Positions 52,927 to 61,555 of a stretch of 64,000 nt of DNA are shown one piece after another. Location of the stretch: NCBI RefSeq assembly GCF_003986935.1, contig NZ_RJZE01000025.1, forward strand, positions 62,001 to 126,000, in the 5' to 3' direction. This DNA is from Paraburkholderia kururiensis JCM 10599 = LMG 19447 (lineage in GTDB: Bacteria > Pseudomonadota > Gammaproteobacteria > Burkholderiales > Burkholderiaceae). The notes below the pieces were generated by a model. The model saw only the letters and a list, made by a program, of their open reading frames with translations, did not search any database and was not told where the DNA came from. The stretch's first letter is position 1. Each line of letters starts with the position of its first letter. The position numbers were made by a program, and so were the translations under genes.

Positions 52927-54075
52927 ATGAACCGCCGCAACCTGGTATCAGCACTCGCGCTTGCCGCGCTGTGCGTCAACGCGCCGTCGTACGGCGCGAA
53001 TCCCGAGATCGTCAAGATCGGTTTCGCAGGACCGCTTACCGGACCGGTGGCGCGGGTCGGCAAGGACCTGCAGTACGGAGCGCAGCTCGCGCTGGACGAG
53101 GAAAACGCGAAGCACCCAACGGTGGCCGGCAAGCCCGTCAAGTTCGTGCTCGACGTGCAGGACGATCAGGGCGACCCGCGTATGGCGATCCAGGCCGGGC
53201 AGAAGCTCGTGGACGACGGCGTGGTGGGCGTGATCGGCCACTACAACTCCGGGTGCAGCATTCCGGCTTCTGCGATCTATCACACCGCCAACGTTGCGAT
53301 GATCACGCCGGGCTCCACCAACCCTGCGCTCACGCAACAGGGTTTCGCGAATGTGTTCCGCACGATGGGCAACGACGGCGTGGGCGGCGTAATCGCCGGA
53401 CGGTTCGCAGTGGAGCAGTTGAAGGCGAAGCGCATCGGCATCATCGACGACCGTACCGCGTTCGGTCAGGGGCTTGCCGACGCCTTCGCGAAAGGCGTGA
53501 AGGAGGCGAACGGCAACGTTGTGGACCGCGAGTTCACCAACGACAAGGCCGTGGATTTCCGCGCGATCCTGACGACGCTGAAGCAGAAGAACATCGATAT
53601 GATTTTCTTCGGCGGTCTGGACGAGCAGGGCGCAATGCTGGTCAAGCAGATGCGCTCGCTCGGCATGCCGACGCAACTGTTCGGCGCGGGCGCGTTGAAG
53701 AGCAACGCTTTCCTGCAGATCGCGGGCAGCTCGGGCGAGGGCACCCAGGACCTGGAGCCGGGCCCGGCACTCGACAAGCTGCCGTCCGCGCAGGATTTTG
53801 CGAAGCGCTACAAGGTACGTTTCAATCAGGATGTCGAGCTGTATGCGCCGTTCGCCTACGACGCCGCGCTGGCGATGATCAAGGCGATCCAGCAGGCCAA
53901 CTCGATTGATCGCGCGAAGATCGTCGCCGCGCTGCCGAAGGTGACGGTGACGGGCGTGACGGGCAAGATCGAATTCGATCCGTATGGCGACCTGATCAAA
54001 CCGCCTTACACGCTGTTCCAGGTGCAACAGGGGCAGTGGAAGAGCCTGCGGACCGTGGGAGGCAATGGCGCCTGA
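52927..54075 (+). CDS. Branched-chain amino acid ABC transporter substrate-binding protein
   Basis: A 382-residue periplasmic binding protein of the LivJ/LivK fold. The signal MNRRNLVSALALAALCVNAP ends near YGAN. VKIGFAGPLTGPVARVGKDL and VGVIGHYNSGCSIPASAIY are the usual ligand-pocket segments, with ITPGSTNP following. AGAGGAAACACC precedes the ATG. No permease or ATPase genes follow; the next 260 bp are non-coding and then come pseudogene fragments. It therefore either uses a transporter encoded elsewhere or has been separated from it by a deletion. Confidence 0.92.
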   Translation: MNRRNLVSALALAALCVNAPSYGANPEIVKIGFAGPLTGPVARVGKDLQYGAQLALDEENAKHPTVAGKPVKFVLDVQDDQGDPRMAIQAGQKLVDDGVVGVIGHYNSGCSIPASAIYHTANVAMITPGSTNPALTQQGFANVFRTMGNDGVGGVIAGRFAVEQLKAKRIGIIDDRTAFGQGLADAFAKGVKEANGNVVDREFTNDKAVDFRAILTTLKQKNIDMIFFGGLDEQGAMLVKQMRSLGMPTQLFGAGALKSNAFLQIAGSSGEGTQDLEPGPALDKLPSAQDFAKRYKVRFNQDVELYAPFAYDAALAMIKAIQQANSIDRAKIVAALPKVTVTGVTGKIEFDPYGDLIKPPYTLFQVQQGQWKSLRTVGGNGA

Positions 54076-54336
54076 CGGGTTCTCGCACGAAAACGCCACC
54101 ATCGCGCGCCAGACGCTCGGCCGGGCATTACGTCGACGCGTTCGGGCGCGTTTCGCGCCTGACTGCGGCCGCCTGCCGAGGCAGGCGCGCGAGCCGGGCC
54201 CTGGTTGCGTGCAGACAGCCGGTCGCCGGCACTGACAAAGCCAACACCCGCTTCGGCGCGTCGCTGTCCCCGCCGGGCGATGTGTGAATCATATAGCGTG
54301 GTTCATGTACGAAGTCCCGGACAGCTCCGGGAACAT

Positions 54337-54528
54337 CTACGGTGCGACGGGACATTCATCCGAAACCTTGAACACATCAACCGCGTGCCAGAGAAGGCTT
54401 GCCTGTTCGTTCATCGAGTGGGCAGCGGCTGATGCCTGCTCAACCAGCGCAGCGTTCTGCTGTGTGACCTCGTCGAGCTGCTCCACTGCCGAATTCACCT
54501 GCTCGATAGCTGCCCCTTCGGTGCGCAA
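54337..54528 (-). pseudogene. C-terminal fragment of a methyl-accepting chemotaxis protein
   Basis: About 60 residues ending in the normal C-terminal tail of a chemoreceptor: EGAAIEQVNSAVEQLDEVTQ, then QNAALVEQASAAAHSMNEQA and AVDVFKVS. This is the far end of the signalling helix only; the membrane, sensor and tip parts are missing. It is joined at its 5' side, within about 54512-54519, to a helicase N-terminus in another frame. Confidence 0.75.
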
Positions 54529-54658
54529 ACCGACCCGCGATCAGCTCCAGTGTGGACGTCTTGCCTGCGCCTGCGTAGGCCTTGATCTTGAGCATCTCGC
54601 CGGCTTCCGCTGCGGCGAGCGCTATCTGCTGTTCGTTGGTTGGCGAGAAGGTAGTCAT
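54512..54658 (-). pseudogene. N-terminal fragment of a UvrD-like/AAA helicase
   Basis: A 49-residue start MTTFSPTNEQQIALAAAEAG, then LKIKAYAGAGKTSTLELIAG with an intact Walker A (AGAGKTST), and FAHRRG. This is the expected N-terminus of a UvrD-type DNA helicase, but the rest of the gene is absent and the sequence switches to a chemoreceptor tail. It cannot be functional as a helicase. Confidence 0.7.
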
Positions 54659-54745
54659 GGGACTGGTGAGACTGGGATGACCCGGACATTCTTGCCCGCA
54701 ATGCCCGCGCTGGAATGAACAAATCCTGCTCAAAACGCACTGCTT

Positions 54746-54782
54746 TCGGGCCGCCGGCGAGGAATTGCGACCGGCGGCCCGA
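54746..54782 (-). terminator. Hairpin downstream of the two-partner secretion region
   Basis: A perfect 12-bp inverted repeat (TCGGGCCGCCGG with CCGGCGGCCCGA) around a 13-base loop, just beyond the stop of the leftward gene at 54786. No T run, so terminator activity is only probable. Confidence 0.5.
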
Positions 54783-54785
54783 CCG

Positions 54786-55262
54786 TCATGCGAGAGCGGC
54801 TAGAACCTTCGGCGAGAACGGGTCGGCAGTGGCGTGCAGCGTGTCGACACGTGCACTGCCGGCCACCAGTGTGCGGGGATCGATCCTGATGACATCGACT
54901 GTTTTGCCTCCGCGCGCCGGTTCAGGCGAAGTCGTGTAACGGTTGCCCCGCGCGATATAGTCGTGGATGTTCGGCGACAGGCGGTACTCGAAATCGCCCG
55001 TTGCGTCGCTGGCGACGAGGCGCAACGCGCTGAGCGGCAACGAACGGAGATCGTTGTCGAGCACCCGGTTGAGGACGACGTCACGAACTGCGGCCGAGGC
55101 AACGGGACTGGCGTATTCCGTGTCCGTGTGCCGCAGTTGCAGAATCGCGAGCCACGGCTCGCGCGCCGTAAAGACCACGCGGTATTCCATGACGCTGGGT
55201 CTGCCGGTTTCGTCCGGGTAGAGCGTGGTGAAGTTGGGTAGCGCAGCGCTACCCAACCTCAC
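54786..55262 (-). CDS. Hypothetical protein downstream of the exoprotein
   Basis: A 158-residue frame starting GTG one base after the exoprotein stop. I do not recognise it. The core MEYRVVFTAREPWLAILQLR, then RDVVLNRVLDNDLRSLPLSA and VDVIRIDPRTLVAGSARVDT looks like a genuine mixed alpha/beta protein without signal peptide or membrane segment. The first 25 codons run through a 25-bp palindrome (55233-55257), so translation may start at GTG 55262 or at the internal ATG 55190, neither of which has a strong ribosome binding site. Position suggests association with the two-partner secretion locus. Confidence 0.55.
   Translation of the reverse strand: MRLGSAALPNFTTLYPDETGRPSVMEYRVVFTAREPWLAILQLRHTDTEYASPVASAAVRDVVLNRVLDNDLRSLPLSALRLVASDATGDFEYRLSPNIHDYIARGNRYTTSPEPARGGKTVDVIRIDPRTLVAGSARVDTLHATADPFSPKVLAALA
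55233..55257. promoter_or_regulatory. 25-bp palindrome after the exoprotein stop
   Basis: GTTGGGTAGCGC and GCGCTACCCAAC are perfect inverse copies around a single A. It begins 6 bp after the exoprotein stop and overlaps the 5' end of the next frame, so it could act as a terminator hairpin, an mRNA-processing element or a translation control. Confidence 0.55.
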
Positions 55263-58200
55263 TCAATTGCCGTTACGCAACCCATCTGGCAAACGAATGC
55301 CGGTGTCGATCACCTCGAGACCCGGCACAGTGGCGGGCACGAGATTGCTGGCCGTATTGAATGGGCCATCCGTGCCTGCAAACTGATCGCCTCGGGCGCC
55401 GTTCGCCGCAGCGGATGACTGCATGTCCGACGTTGCTCCATACATCGGTGACGTGCTCGACACGATTGCCTGTGCCCAGGCAAGCACGCCCCTATACCCG
55501 GCGGCGCTTTCGCCGGCCGGGGCATTTGACGAAGCGGGCGTGCCGGGCGTATCTGTGGCACCTGATGTACCCGAAGGACGGGACGGGCTCGTCGGTATGA
55601 CTGTCGGCGGGATCGTGACCGGTGCAGCGCTCGCGTAGACGAAGTGGTTGCCGGCCGCGATCGTCGATGGCGCGTTGCTGGCCATGGTCGCCCCGTACAC
55701 GTCGGCGCCGCCGGAGATCAACCCGCCAACGGCGTTGCTCGAGGGGCTGGCCGAATAAACCAGCCAACGGCCGTTCGGCGTGGATAGCGCGTTGGTGCCC
55801 GCATTGTTGACGAAGCTCGTGCCGGCGAGCGAGAGGGCGTCGCCGCTTGAGCTCGAGGTGAGTCCCGCGTTGAGCGTCAGCACATTGCCAGCCACCAGGC
55901 TCAGTCGGCCGGCCACCGAAACGGCGCTATTCACGGTGATGTCGTTCGTCGCCTGCAACGTGATGCTGGAGCCCGCACCGGCGGCCACGGCCAGTTGAGC
56001 AGGGCTGACGGTTACATCGGCCATGCTGCCGCTTGCCAGGTTGCCGAGATTGGACGGATCGGCCACCAGCCAGACCATACCGTTCTGGCCTTGCGAAAGA
56101 ACGACGTAGTTGCCATTGGCGAGCGGGTTCACGCCGTAGGACCCATCCCCGGTGGGGCGGCCGACGTAATCACCGGCGGAACTGCCGACGAGGGAATTCG
56201 CGCTGGAGAGGGTGCCGGTGACGCCGCTCGTGCGGCTGCCCCAGGTGACGGCTCCCCTGCCGGCGTTCCATGAGCTGCTGTTCACCACATAGTTGCCGTT
56301 GGCGAGGGTTGTGATGCCGTTGTTGCCGACATAATCGCCAGCGGTACTGCCGACGAGCGAGTTGGCGCTGGAGACGACACCCACGACGCCGCTCGTGCCG
56401 CTGCCCCAGGTGACGGCGCCCATGCCGCCGTTCCAAGCGGAGCTGCTGACCACATAGTTGCCGTTGGCGAGCGGCGTGATGCCGTCGTGGCCGACGGAAT
56501 CGTCGACGTTGCTGCCGACGAGCGAGTTGGCGCTGGAGACGACACCCACGACGCCGCCCGTGCCGCTACCCCAGGTGGCGGCGCCGACGCCGCCGGCCCA
56601 GTTGGCGCTGTCCACCACATAGTTGCCATTGGCGAGCGCCGTGACGCCGCTGTTGCCGACAAAATCGCCAGCGTTGCTGCCGACAAGCGAGTTGGCGCTG
56701 GAGACGACACCCACGACGCCGCTCGTGCCGCTACCCCAGGTGGCGGCGCCCGTGCTGCCGTTCCAGTTGCCGCTGCTGACCACATAGTTACCGTTGGCGA
56801 GCGCCGTGGCGCCGCCGTTACCGACATTATCGCGAGCGTTGCTGCCGACGAGCGAGTTGGCGCTGGAGACGACACCCACGACGCCGCTCGTGCCGCTACC
56901 CCATGTGGCGGCGCCCCTGCCGCCGTTCCAGCTGCCGCTGCTGACCACGTAGTTGCCGTTGGTGAGCGCCGTGACGCCGCCGTTGGTGCCGACATAATCG
57001 CCAGCGGCACTGCCGACGAGCGAGTTCGCGCTGGAGACGATACCCGCGACGCCGCCCGTGCCGCTGCCCCAGGTGACGGCTCCCGTGTTGGTGCTCCATC
57101 CGCTGCTGTCCACGACGTAGTTGCCGTTAGTGAGCGCCGTAATGCCGCCGTTGCCGACATAATCGCCAGAAGTACTGCCGACGAGCGAGTTCGCGCTGGA
57201 GACGACACCCACGACGCCGTCCGTGCCGCTGCCCCAGGTAACGGCTCCCTTGCTGCGGCTCCAGTTGGAGCTGCCCACCACATAGTTGCCGTTGGTGAGC
57301 AAGTCGATCCGGTCGGAGCCGACGCTATCGCCGGTGGAACTGCCTACGAGGGAATTTGCGCCGGACACGGTGCCCGTGATGCCGCTGGTGCCGCTGCCCC
57401 AGGTGACGGCGCCCATGCCGCGGTTCCAATAGGGACTATCCACCACATAGTTGCCGTTGGCGAGCGCCGTGATGCCGTAGACGCCGACGCTATCGCCGGT
57501 GGCGCTGCCGACGAGCGAATTGGCGCTGGAGATGGTGCCGGTGACGCCGCTCGTGCCGCTGCCCCAGGTCACGGCGCCCGTGCCGGCGCTCCATCCGGTG
57601 CTGTCCACTACATAGTTACCGTTGGTGAGCGCCGTGACGCCGCTGGTGCCGACATAATCGCCAGCGCGGCTGCCGACGAGCGAGTTGGCGCTGGAGACGA
57701 TACCCACGACGCCGCTCGTGCCGCTGCCCCAGGTTACGGCGCCCGTGCCGGCGCTCCATCCGCCGCTGTCCACTACATAGTTGCCGTTGGCGAGCGCCGT
57801 GATGCCGTAGGCGCCGACAGAATCGTTAGCGACGCTGCCGACGAGCGAATTGGCGCTGGAGACGGTGCCGGTGACGCCGCTCGTGCCGCTGCCCCAGGTC
57901 ACGGCGCCCATCCTGCCGTTCCATGAGGAGCTGTCGACCACGTAGTTGCCGCCGGTCAGCGCTTTCACGCCGTTGTTGCCCACCTGGTCACCGGCATGAC
58001 TGCCGGCGAGCGTCGAAATCAGCGCGCCGGTGCGGCCGTCGTAGAGATAGACGGCGCCCGCGGTAGAAGCCCCGAAGTTGTCCTGCGGCGAACTGACGAC
58101 GATGTTCCCGTTCGACAGTTCGGTCACCCCGCCGCTGCCGTGTTGGTTGCCCGCAGCCGCGGCCGGATCGGCAAGATCCAGGTAGAACATCGACGAAGTA

Positions 58201-59630
58201 GGGCTCGCGTCGATCACGATGTTGGCCGGGTCATACAGGATCTGGCCGCCGGCGCCCACGCTGACGGTACCGGCCAGATTGAGCGTGCGTTTGGACGATA
58301 CTTCGACGAAGCTGTCGTTGCCCGCGCGCGTCTGCCCGAAGTAGTTCGTGGTGCCATCCGACCAGACCGTGACGTGCGCACCGTCGCCGCCCGTCAGCGT
58401 TGTCGCGCCGTTCACTGCGACGCTCTGCGCGTTCGCGATGTCCGCATCCTGCCCGTGCGCACCGCCGCCCACGCGCAGGCTGCCGTTGTTACCCGTCGCG
58501 AGCTGCGCCCCGGCTAGCGTGACCGTCTGGCCGGCCACGGTCAGATCGGTCGTGCCTGTGAGCGCGCCCGAGATGAACGTATGCTCGCCGCCGTCAACCC
58601 GCACGCTCTTGCCGCTGACACGGCCACCGGCTGTCTGGACCAGCGCGTACGTCGCGGCAAGGTTCGCCGCGTCGGCGCTGATCGTGCCCGACTGCAGCAC
58701 GCTGCGCGCGCTCACGTCGACCTGCCCGCCGGTCAGCGTGCCGCTGTTCTGCGCGGTGCCGTTAGTCGAATCGCCAAGCAGCCTGATCGTGCCGCCCTCG
58801 TTATCGACGTGGGCGGCCTCGATCACGCCGCTATTGTTCACGACGGCTGAAATCAGGCTGTTCGCGGCCTTGGCCGTGAGGACGACCGTGCCGCCGTCGG
58901 CTTTGATCAATTGCCGATTCTCGGCGAGTGCGTCGAGCGTACCCTGGTTCACCTTGATGCCGATCAGGCCATCGCCCGCGAAGTCGAGCGTGATGTCGCT
59001 GCCGGCGGCGAGCGCCACCGTGCCCAGCCTGGCGGCGATTGTGCCCTGGTTGCTGACTTGTCCCCCGAGCAGCGCGACGTAATCGCCGTTGATCGCCCCC
59101 TGGTTGACGACGCTGCCGGCCGTGCCCGTGAAGCGGAAGTTGCGGTTCAGGAAGTCGGCATCGGTGATGTTCTGCGTCGAGGCGACGAGCCCGCCGACGT
59201 TCACCTGCGCACCCTTGCCGAACAAGATCCCGTTCGGGTTGACGAGAAAGACCTGGCCGTTGGCGTTGAGCTTGCCGTAGATGGCGGAGGGGTCCGAGCC
59301 GACTACACGGTTGAGCGCGATGGCCGACTTGTTCGGTTGAACGAAGTTGACCGTCTCGGGCGCAGCGACGTTGAATGAATTCCAGTTGATGGCGAGGCTC
59401 TGGCTGCCCTGGCTTACCGTCATCGTGCTGCCGGCTTGACTGATCGTGCCGGAGCCCGCGCTGACCTGCCCGCCGACGGGCAGTCCATAGGCGTTGAGGG
59501 CCACGAGCGACACGATGGCGAGGGCGGCAGCCTTGAGCTTGCTGCCCTTGCCATGGGCCTTGGCGGTTTCGGGTACGGCGACCCAGGCATTGACGGTCTG
59601 ATTCCAGACCAGACGGTAGGCATGGTTCAT
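55263..59630 (-). CDS. Two-partner secretion exoprotein with 55-residue tandem repeats
   Basis: A 1455-residue TpsA-type haemagglutinin-like exoprotein. The extended signal peptide region begins MNHAYRLVWNQTVNAWVAVP, typical of ESPR leaders, with a hydrophobic core LKAAALAIVSLVALNA. The secretion (haemagg_act) domain covers about residues 55-310 and contains GQVFLVNPNGILFGKGAQV. Residues about 480-1200 hold ten full and two partial copies of a repeat ending NGNYVV and SSANSLVGS-type cores. The C-terminus is Ser/Thr/Pro-rich and ends LPDGLRNGN. GGAGAATTCC precedes the ATG. It is exported by the FhaC-type transporter encoded 10 bp upstream. Function probably adhesion or contact; I see no toxin domain. 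Confidence 0.9.
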   Translation of the reverse strand: MNHAYRLVWNQTVNAWVAVPETAKAHGKGSKLKAAALAIVSLVALNAYGLPVGGQVSAGSGTISQAGSTMTVSQGSQSLAINWNSFNVAAPETVNFVQPNKSAIALNRVVGSDPSAIYGKLNANGQVFLVNPNGILFGKGAQVNVGGLVASTQNITDADFLNRNFRFTGTAGSVVNQGAINGDYVALLGGQVSNQGTIAARLGTVALAAGSDITLDFAGDGLIGIKVNQGTLDALAENRQLIKADGGTVVLTAKAANSLISAVVNNSGVIEAAHVDNEGGTIRLLGDSTNGTAQNSGTLTGGQVDVSARSVLQSGTISADAANLAATYALVQTAGGRVSGKSVRVDGGEHTFISGALTGTTDLTVAGQTVTLAGAQLATGNNGSLRVGGGAHGQDADIANAQSVAVNGATTLTGGDGAHVTVWSDGTTNYFGQTRAGNDSFVEVSSKRTLNLAGTVSVGAGGQILYDPANIVIDASPTSSMFYLDLADPAAAAGNQHGSGGVTELSNGNIVVSSPQDNFGASTAGAVYLYDGRTGALISTLAGSHAGDQVGNNGVKALTGGNYVVDSSSWNGRMGAVTWGSGTSGVTGTVSSANSLVGSVANDSVGAYGITALANGNYVVDSGGWSAGTGAVTWGSGTSGVVGIVSSANSLVGSRAGDYVGTSGVTALTNGNYVVDSTGWSAGTGAVTWGSGTSGVTGTISSANSLVGSATGDSVGVYGITALANGNYVVDSPYWNRGMGAVTWGSGTSGITGTVSGANSLVGSSTGDSVGSDRIDLLTNGNYVVGSSNWSRSKGAVTWGSGTDGVVGVVSSANSLVGSTSGDYVGNGGITALTNGNYVVDSSGWSTNTGAVTWGSGTGGVAGIVSSANSLVGSAAGDYVGTNGGVTALTNGNYVVSSGSWNGGRGAATWGSGTSGVVGVVSSANSLVGSNARDNVGNGGATALANGNYVVSSGNWNGSTGAATWGSGTSGVVGVVSSANSLVGSNAGDFVGNSGVTALANGNYVVDSANWAGGVGAATWGSGTGGVVGVVSSANSLVGSNVDDSVGHDGITPLANGNYVVSSSAWNGGMGAVTWGSGTSGVVGVVSSANSLVGSTAGDYVGNNGITTLANGNYVVNSSSWNAGRGAVTWGSRTSGVTGTLSSANSLVGSSAGDYVGRPTGDGSYGVNPLANGNYVVLSQGQNGMVWLVADPSNLGNLASGSMADVTVSPAQLAVAAGAGSSITLQATNDITVNSAVSVAGRLSLVAGNVLTLNAGLTSSSSGDALSLAGTSFVNNAGTNALSTPNGRWLVYSASPSSNAVGGLISGGADVYGATMASNAPSTIAAGNHFVYASAAPVTIPPTVIPTSPSRPSGTSGATDTPGTPASSNAPAGESAAGYRGVLAWAQAIVSSTSPMYGATSDMQSSAAANGARGDQFAGTDGPFNTASNLVPATVPGLEVIDTGIRLPDGLRNGN
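56241..57893 (-). repeat. Ten tandem 165-bp repeats in the exoprotein gene
   Basis: Units start on the leftward strand at 57893, 57728, 57563, 57398, 57233, 57068, 56900, 56735, 56570 and 56405; all are 165 bp except the sixth (168 bp). Each encodes GSGTSGVVGVVSSANSLVGS, then a variable x-x-GD-x-VG segment, TALANGNYVV and a variable W-containing end. Degenerate partial units flank both sides. The high identity predicts slippage and size variation between strains. Confidence 0.92.
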
Positions 59631-59640
59631 GGAATTCTCC

Positions 59641-61323
59641 TTAGAAGTATTTGATCGCTTGCAGCCAAGCGCGCGGGCTGCGGTCTCCGTCCGAGGTCGG
59701 GCGTGAGCCGGTGCGCCAGGCGACATCGGCCCGGATCAGCAGATTGCGCGGCAGGGTGTACGAAAGTCCGATGCCGGCGCCGGAGAGGCGGCGCCTGTTC
59801 TCGCCATCAGCGGTTATCGGCTGGTGGTTCAGATAGCCCTGGGCCGCGTCGAAGAAGGCGCTGGCCAGCCACCTCGAGCCGATCGCATAGCGCAACTCGA
59901 GCGTGCCGAGCCAGGCGTCGTCGCTCGGCGACTCGTCGCCCGAATAGGCGCGCACGGCGCCTTCGCCGCCGAGCACCATTTTTTCCGAGCTATCGAGATT
60001 GCCCATCGCATGCTGGGCGCGCAGTGAGGCGTAGAGCGAGAAACGACCGGGCAAGCTTTGCAGCCGGGAAAGCGCGAAGTTGAGCTTGTGGTAGCTGCCT
60101 TCGGTGTCGTGGCCGGCAAGGTCGAGCGCGCGCGTTTGCGCGTCGGGCGTCAGATTGCCGACCGAAAACGTCGCGCTCCATGCGGTGAAGCCGCCGCCCG
60201 CAAGTTGATCGAGGCGATCGCCAGAGACGCCCAGGTTCACGACGTTGACGATCTTATGCGACGAGGTGACGGTCGCATCGATGTCGTCGGTCAACGCCTT
60301 GTGGTCGAAGTCGAGCTGGACGTTGAGGTTGGTGAGGCGGCTCCGTACGACGGGATGAAGCACATAAAAGCTGCTGATATAGGCAGTGCCGTGCGCGTGC
60401 AGCGAGTCGAAGTCGCTCCCTAGCCGGTAGTGCATCGCGGAGAAGGCCGCCCCCAACTGGGTGCCGGCCGAGTTGACCGGTAACTGATAGGCGGCGCGGC
60501 CGTACTGCAGGCCGGTTGATACGACAGTATCGAGGGCGAGGAAATCGCCCATATGCAACGGGTCGGCGAGCACGACACTGCCGTCCAGGCGCGGGTGGCC
60601 GGTATAGCGATCGCCGTAGTTGTCGATGCCGAGGCTGCCGCTGACAGGCGGCGCGCCAGCGACGCGCACGTCGAGATCGGTCATGCCGACCGAGGCGCCG
60701 GGGCTGAGGGTCGAGCTTACCCGCACGCCCGGTACATCGCTGAGCAGCAGCAGGCTTCGTTCGAGATCGGGGCCGTTCAGGGCTTCGCCTTGCTTGATTG
60801 CCGACAGGTGTTTGGCGACCCTCGCTTCGGAAAGCCGCGACGTGTCCTCGATCGTAACTTTGCCGACACGGCCCTCGAGCACGGCGATTTCCACGGAACC
60901 GTCCTTGATGTCCTGGGCCGGAAGGTAGGCGCGCGCGAGCAGATGGCCGCGATCGTGGTAGTAGCGCGTAATGCGCTGGGCCAACTCGTCGAGTTGCGCG
61001 AGCGTCAGTTGCTTGCCGATCGAGTCGCTGACGAGTGCCAGGAGCTTGTCCTCGGAGTACACCGTGATGCCGGTGATGCGCACGCGCGTGACGGCGATCT
61101 GGGTGGTCGTATCAAGCGTAAGAGCTGGTCTCGCCGGGGCTTCGGGCAGTGCCTCGCTCGACCGGGGTGCCGCTTCGGGTACTGGCGCCGTGTTGTTGAG
61201 CAAGGTGCCGGCGTTAGGTAAAGGGGCGGCATAAGTCGCGCTGGCTGCCAGAGCGAATGCTGGCCACGACAAGGCAGTTCGCAAACGAGTCCTGCGGAAA
61301 TGTGTACTGGAGATTGGAGGCAC
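59641..61323 (-). CDS. FhaC/ShlB-type two-partner secretion transporter
   Basis: A 560-residue Omp85-superfamily TpsB protein. After a signal peptide (SWPAFALAASATYA), two POTRA domains (about residues 80-240) include RVRITGITVYSEDKLLALV and AQRITRYYHDRGHLLARAYL, then LSDVPGVRVSSTLSPGASVG. The barrel (about 255-560) has the conserved GEGAVRAYSGDE loop, equivalent to the VRGY motif, and ends AIKYF with C-terminal Phe. GTG at 61323 has AAGGA seven bases upstream; the longer ATG frame reads through this site. It secretes the exoprotein encoded 10 bp downstream. Confidence 0.9.
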   Translation of the reverse strand: MPPISSTHFRRTRLRTALSWPAFALAASATYAAPLPNAGTLLNNTAPVPEAAPRSSEALPEAPARPALTLDTTTQIAVTRVRITGITVYSEDKLLALVSDSIGKQLTLAQLDELAQRITRYYHDRGHLLARAYLPAQDIKDGSVEIAVLEGRVGKVTIEDTSRLSEARVAKHLSAIKQGEALNGPDLERSLLLLSDVPGVRVSSTLSPGASVGMTDLDVRVAGAPPVSGSLGIDNYGDRYTGHPRLDGSVVLADPLHMGDFLALDTVVSTGLQYGRAAYQLPVNSAGTQLGAAFSAMHYRLGSDFDSLHAHGTAYISSFYVLHPVVRSRLTNLNVQLDFDHKALTDDIDATVTSSHKIVNVVNLGVSGDRLDQLAGGGFTAWSATFSVGNLTPDAQTRALDLAGHDTEGSYHKLNFALSRLQSLPGRFSLYASLRAQHAMGNLDSSEKMVLGGEGAVRAYSGDESPSDDAWLGTLELRYAIGSRWLASAFFDAAQGYLNHQPITADGENRRRLSGAGIGLSYTLPRNLLIRADVAWRTGSRPTSDGDRSPRAWLQAIKYF

Positions 61324-61347
61324 GCTTGTTCCTTCGCTGACGGTCCG

Positions 61348-61365
61348 AGTTGTAACTAGTTGTAA
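61348..61365. promoter_or_regulatory. Direct repeat AGTTGTAA in the divergent control region
   Basis: AGTTGTAA occurs twice with a 2-bp gap, giving a 10-bp (one helical turn) phasing, 25 bp before the transporter start. AraC regulators bind direct repeats of this type; the divergent AraC gene starts at 61556. Confidence 0.35.
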
Positions 61366-61555
61366 GAGTCGGCGCAGGGTAGCGGAACTTTCCGAGCGCA
61401 ATTAACCGCCTGTCCCAGGCGTGCAGGGTTTCCGGACGCAAACGTTTTAATCGTCGCGTTTGGGTGAAACCTGCGAAATAGCCTTGCGCATCGGATTTGA
61501 ACTGTTTAGCATCGCGCGTCGCCTTCAGGAACCGCCGGGCCGCCGCTCCGACTTC

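Noticed and set aside
56241..57893. CRISPR-like array
   Set aside because: The period is 165 bp with no short repeat-spacer alternation, and every unit is in frame within the exoprotein coding sequence.
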